Source of the DNA: Burkholderia sp. BCC1644
Lineage (GTDB): Bacteria; Pseudomonadota; Gammaproteobacteria; Burkholderiales; Burkholderiaceae
Assembly (NCBI RefSeq): GCF_902833225.1
Contig: NZ_CADFEI010000002.1
Span: forward strand, 496,001-560,000
Direction of reading: 5' to 3'
Length of the DNA stretch: 64,000 nucleotides
In this document: positions 63,860-64,000 of the stretch, piece after piece
How positions within the stretch are numbered: position 1 is the stretch's first letter
Layout: each line of letters starts with the position of its first letter
Made by a program: the position numbers and the translations under genes
Notes under the pieces: model-generated
Database searches by the model: none
What the model saw: only the letters and a program-made list of their open reading frames with translations
What the model was told of the DNA's origin: nothing

Positions 63860-64000
63860 TCAGTAGTGACTACGCCCCCACAGCGTCTTCGGCTCGTCGA
63901 GCAGATGATGCAAGCCACTGCGCCGAATCATCGTTTCCGCGACTTCGTTCACGCGCTCGAGCACCTCGCCTTCATCGACCGACAGCACGCGACGGTCCTC
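63860..64000 (-). CDS. C-terminal fragment of a protein, perhaps an amidohydrolase
   Basis: The last 47 codons of a leftward gene whose start lies past the right edge. The visible sequence (RRVLSVDEGEVLERVNEVAETM, quoted in part; ending KTLWGRSHY) recalls the closing strand and helix of cytosine-deaminase-like amidohydrolases, where a V-x-V-D-E turn precedes a last helix. The fragment is too short to be sure. It ends about 200 nt before the SDR start, with no gene in between. Confidence 0.55.
   Translation of the reverse strand, partial: EDRRVLSVDEGEVLERVNEVAETMIRRSGLHHLLDEPKTLWGRSHY

Overview
The window looks like chromosomal DNA of a Burkholderia cepacia complex species, close to B. ambifaria. 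GC is high, codon use is strongly G/C-ending, and the genes include Burkholderia-type porin and DUF4148 proteins, an IrlRS-like metal two-component pair and a near-copy of the fucose lectin BambL (24400-24663). No rRNA, tRNA or CRISPR was seen. Spans of lower GC are the type VI secretion cassette (12.0-14.7 kb) and the flanks of the lectin gene (24.2-24.9 kb).

Region 0-11.8 kb is a metal-response block. A czcCBA-type RND efflux operon runs leftward into the irlR/irlS-like regulator and sensor genes. Beside it lie a porin, two DUF4148 proteins, a small lipoprotein and a likely small RNA. Six sites related to ATGACGGTTACGTCAT each begin exactly 48 nt upstream of a -10-like hexamer with A at position 2 and T at position 6. 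They place all these units, including the pump operon, under one probable local regulon.

Region 12.0-20.2 kb holds a T6SS cargo cassette (double PAAR, PAAR with extension, M35-like metallopeptidase, periplasmic partner). It is followed by a TonB receptor / PnuC transporter / APH-fold kinase uptake cluster. Region 20.2-30.8 kb has a fused flavin/ferredoxin oxidoreductase, a GST with a divergent LysR regulator, the lectin, and a TetR-controlled SDR / Baeyer-Villiger monooxygenase / hydrolase pathway interrupted by an IS200/IS605-type TnpB element. Region 31-37.7 kb has a collagen-like lipoprotein with 68 perfect Gly-Thr-Ser triplets, an ICMT-like methyltransferase and small enzymes or envelope proteins.

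Region 37.7-42.6 kb is a four-gene operon (DUF3348, DUF802, OmpA/MotB-like, DUF2894). Its two central proteins resemble a ZorA/ZorB-type stator: a MotA/ExbB-like membrane core with a very long, internally repeated helical tail, plus a peptidoglycan-binding partner. No known Zorya effector is present. With the metal regulon and its small RNA, this is the best candidate for an undescribed system here.

Region 42.9-64 kb is ordinary accessory metabolism. It contains exporters, GNATs, a disulfide-oxidoreductase-like flavoprotein, several LysR/AraC/XRE regulators paired with oxidoreductases, DJ-1/PfpI proteins, and an EthD-like / tautomerase / metallo-beta-lactamase operon. The window opens and closes inside truncated genes (1-485 and 63860-64000, both on the minus strand).
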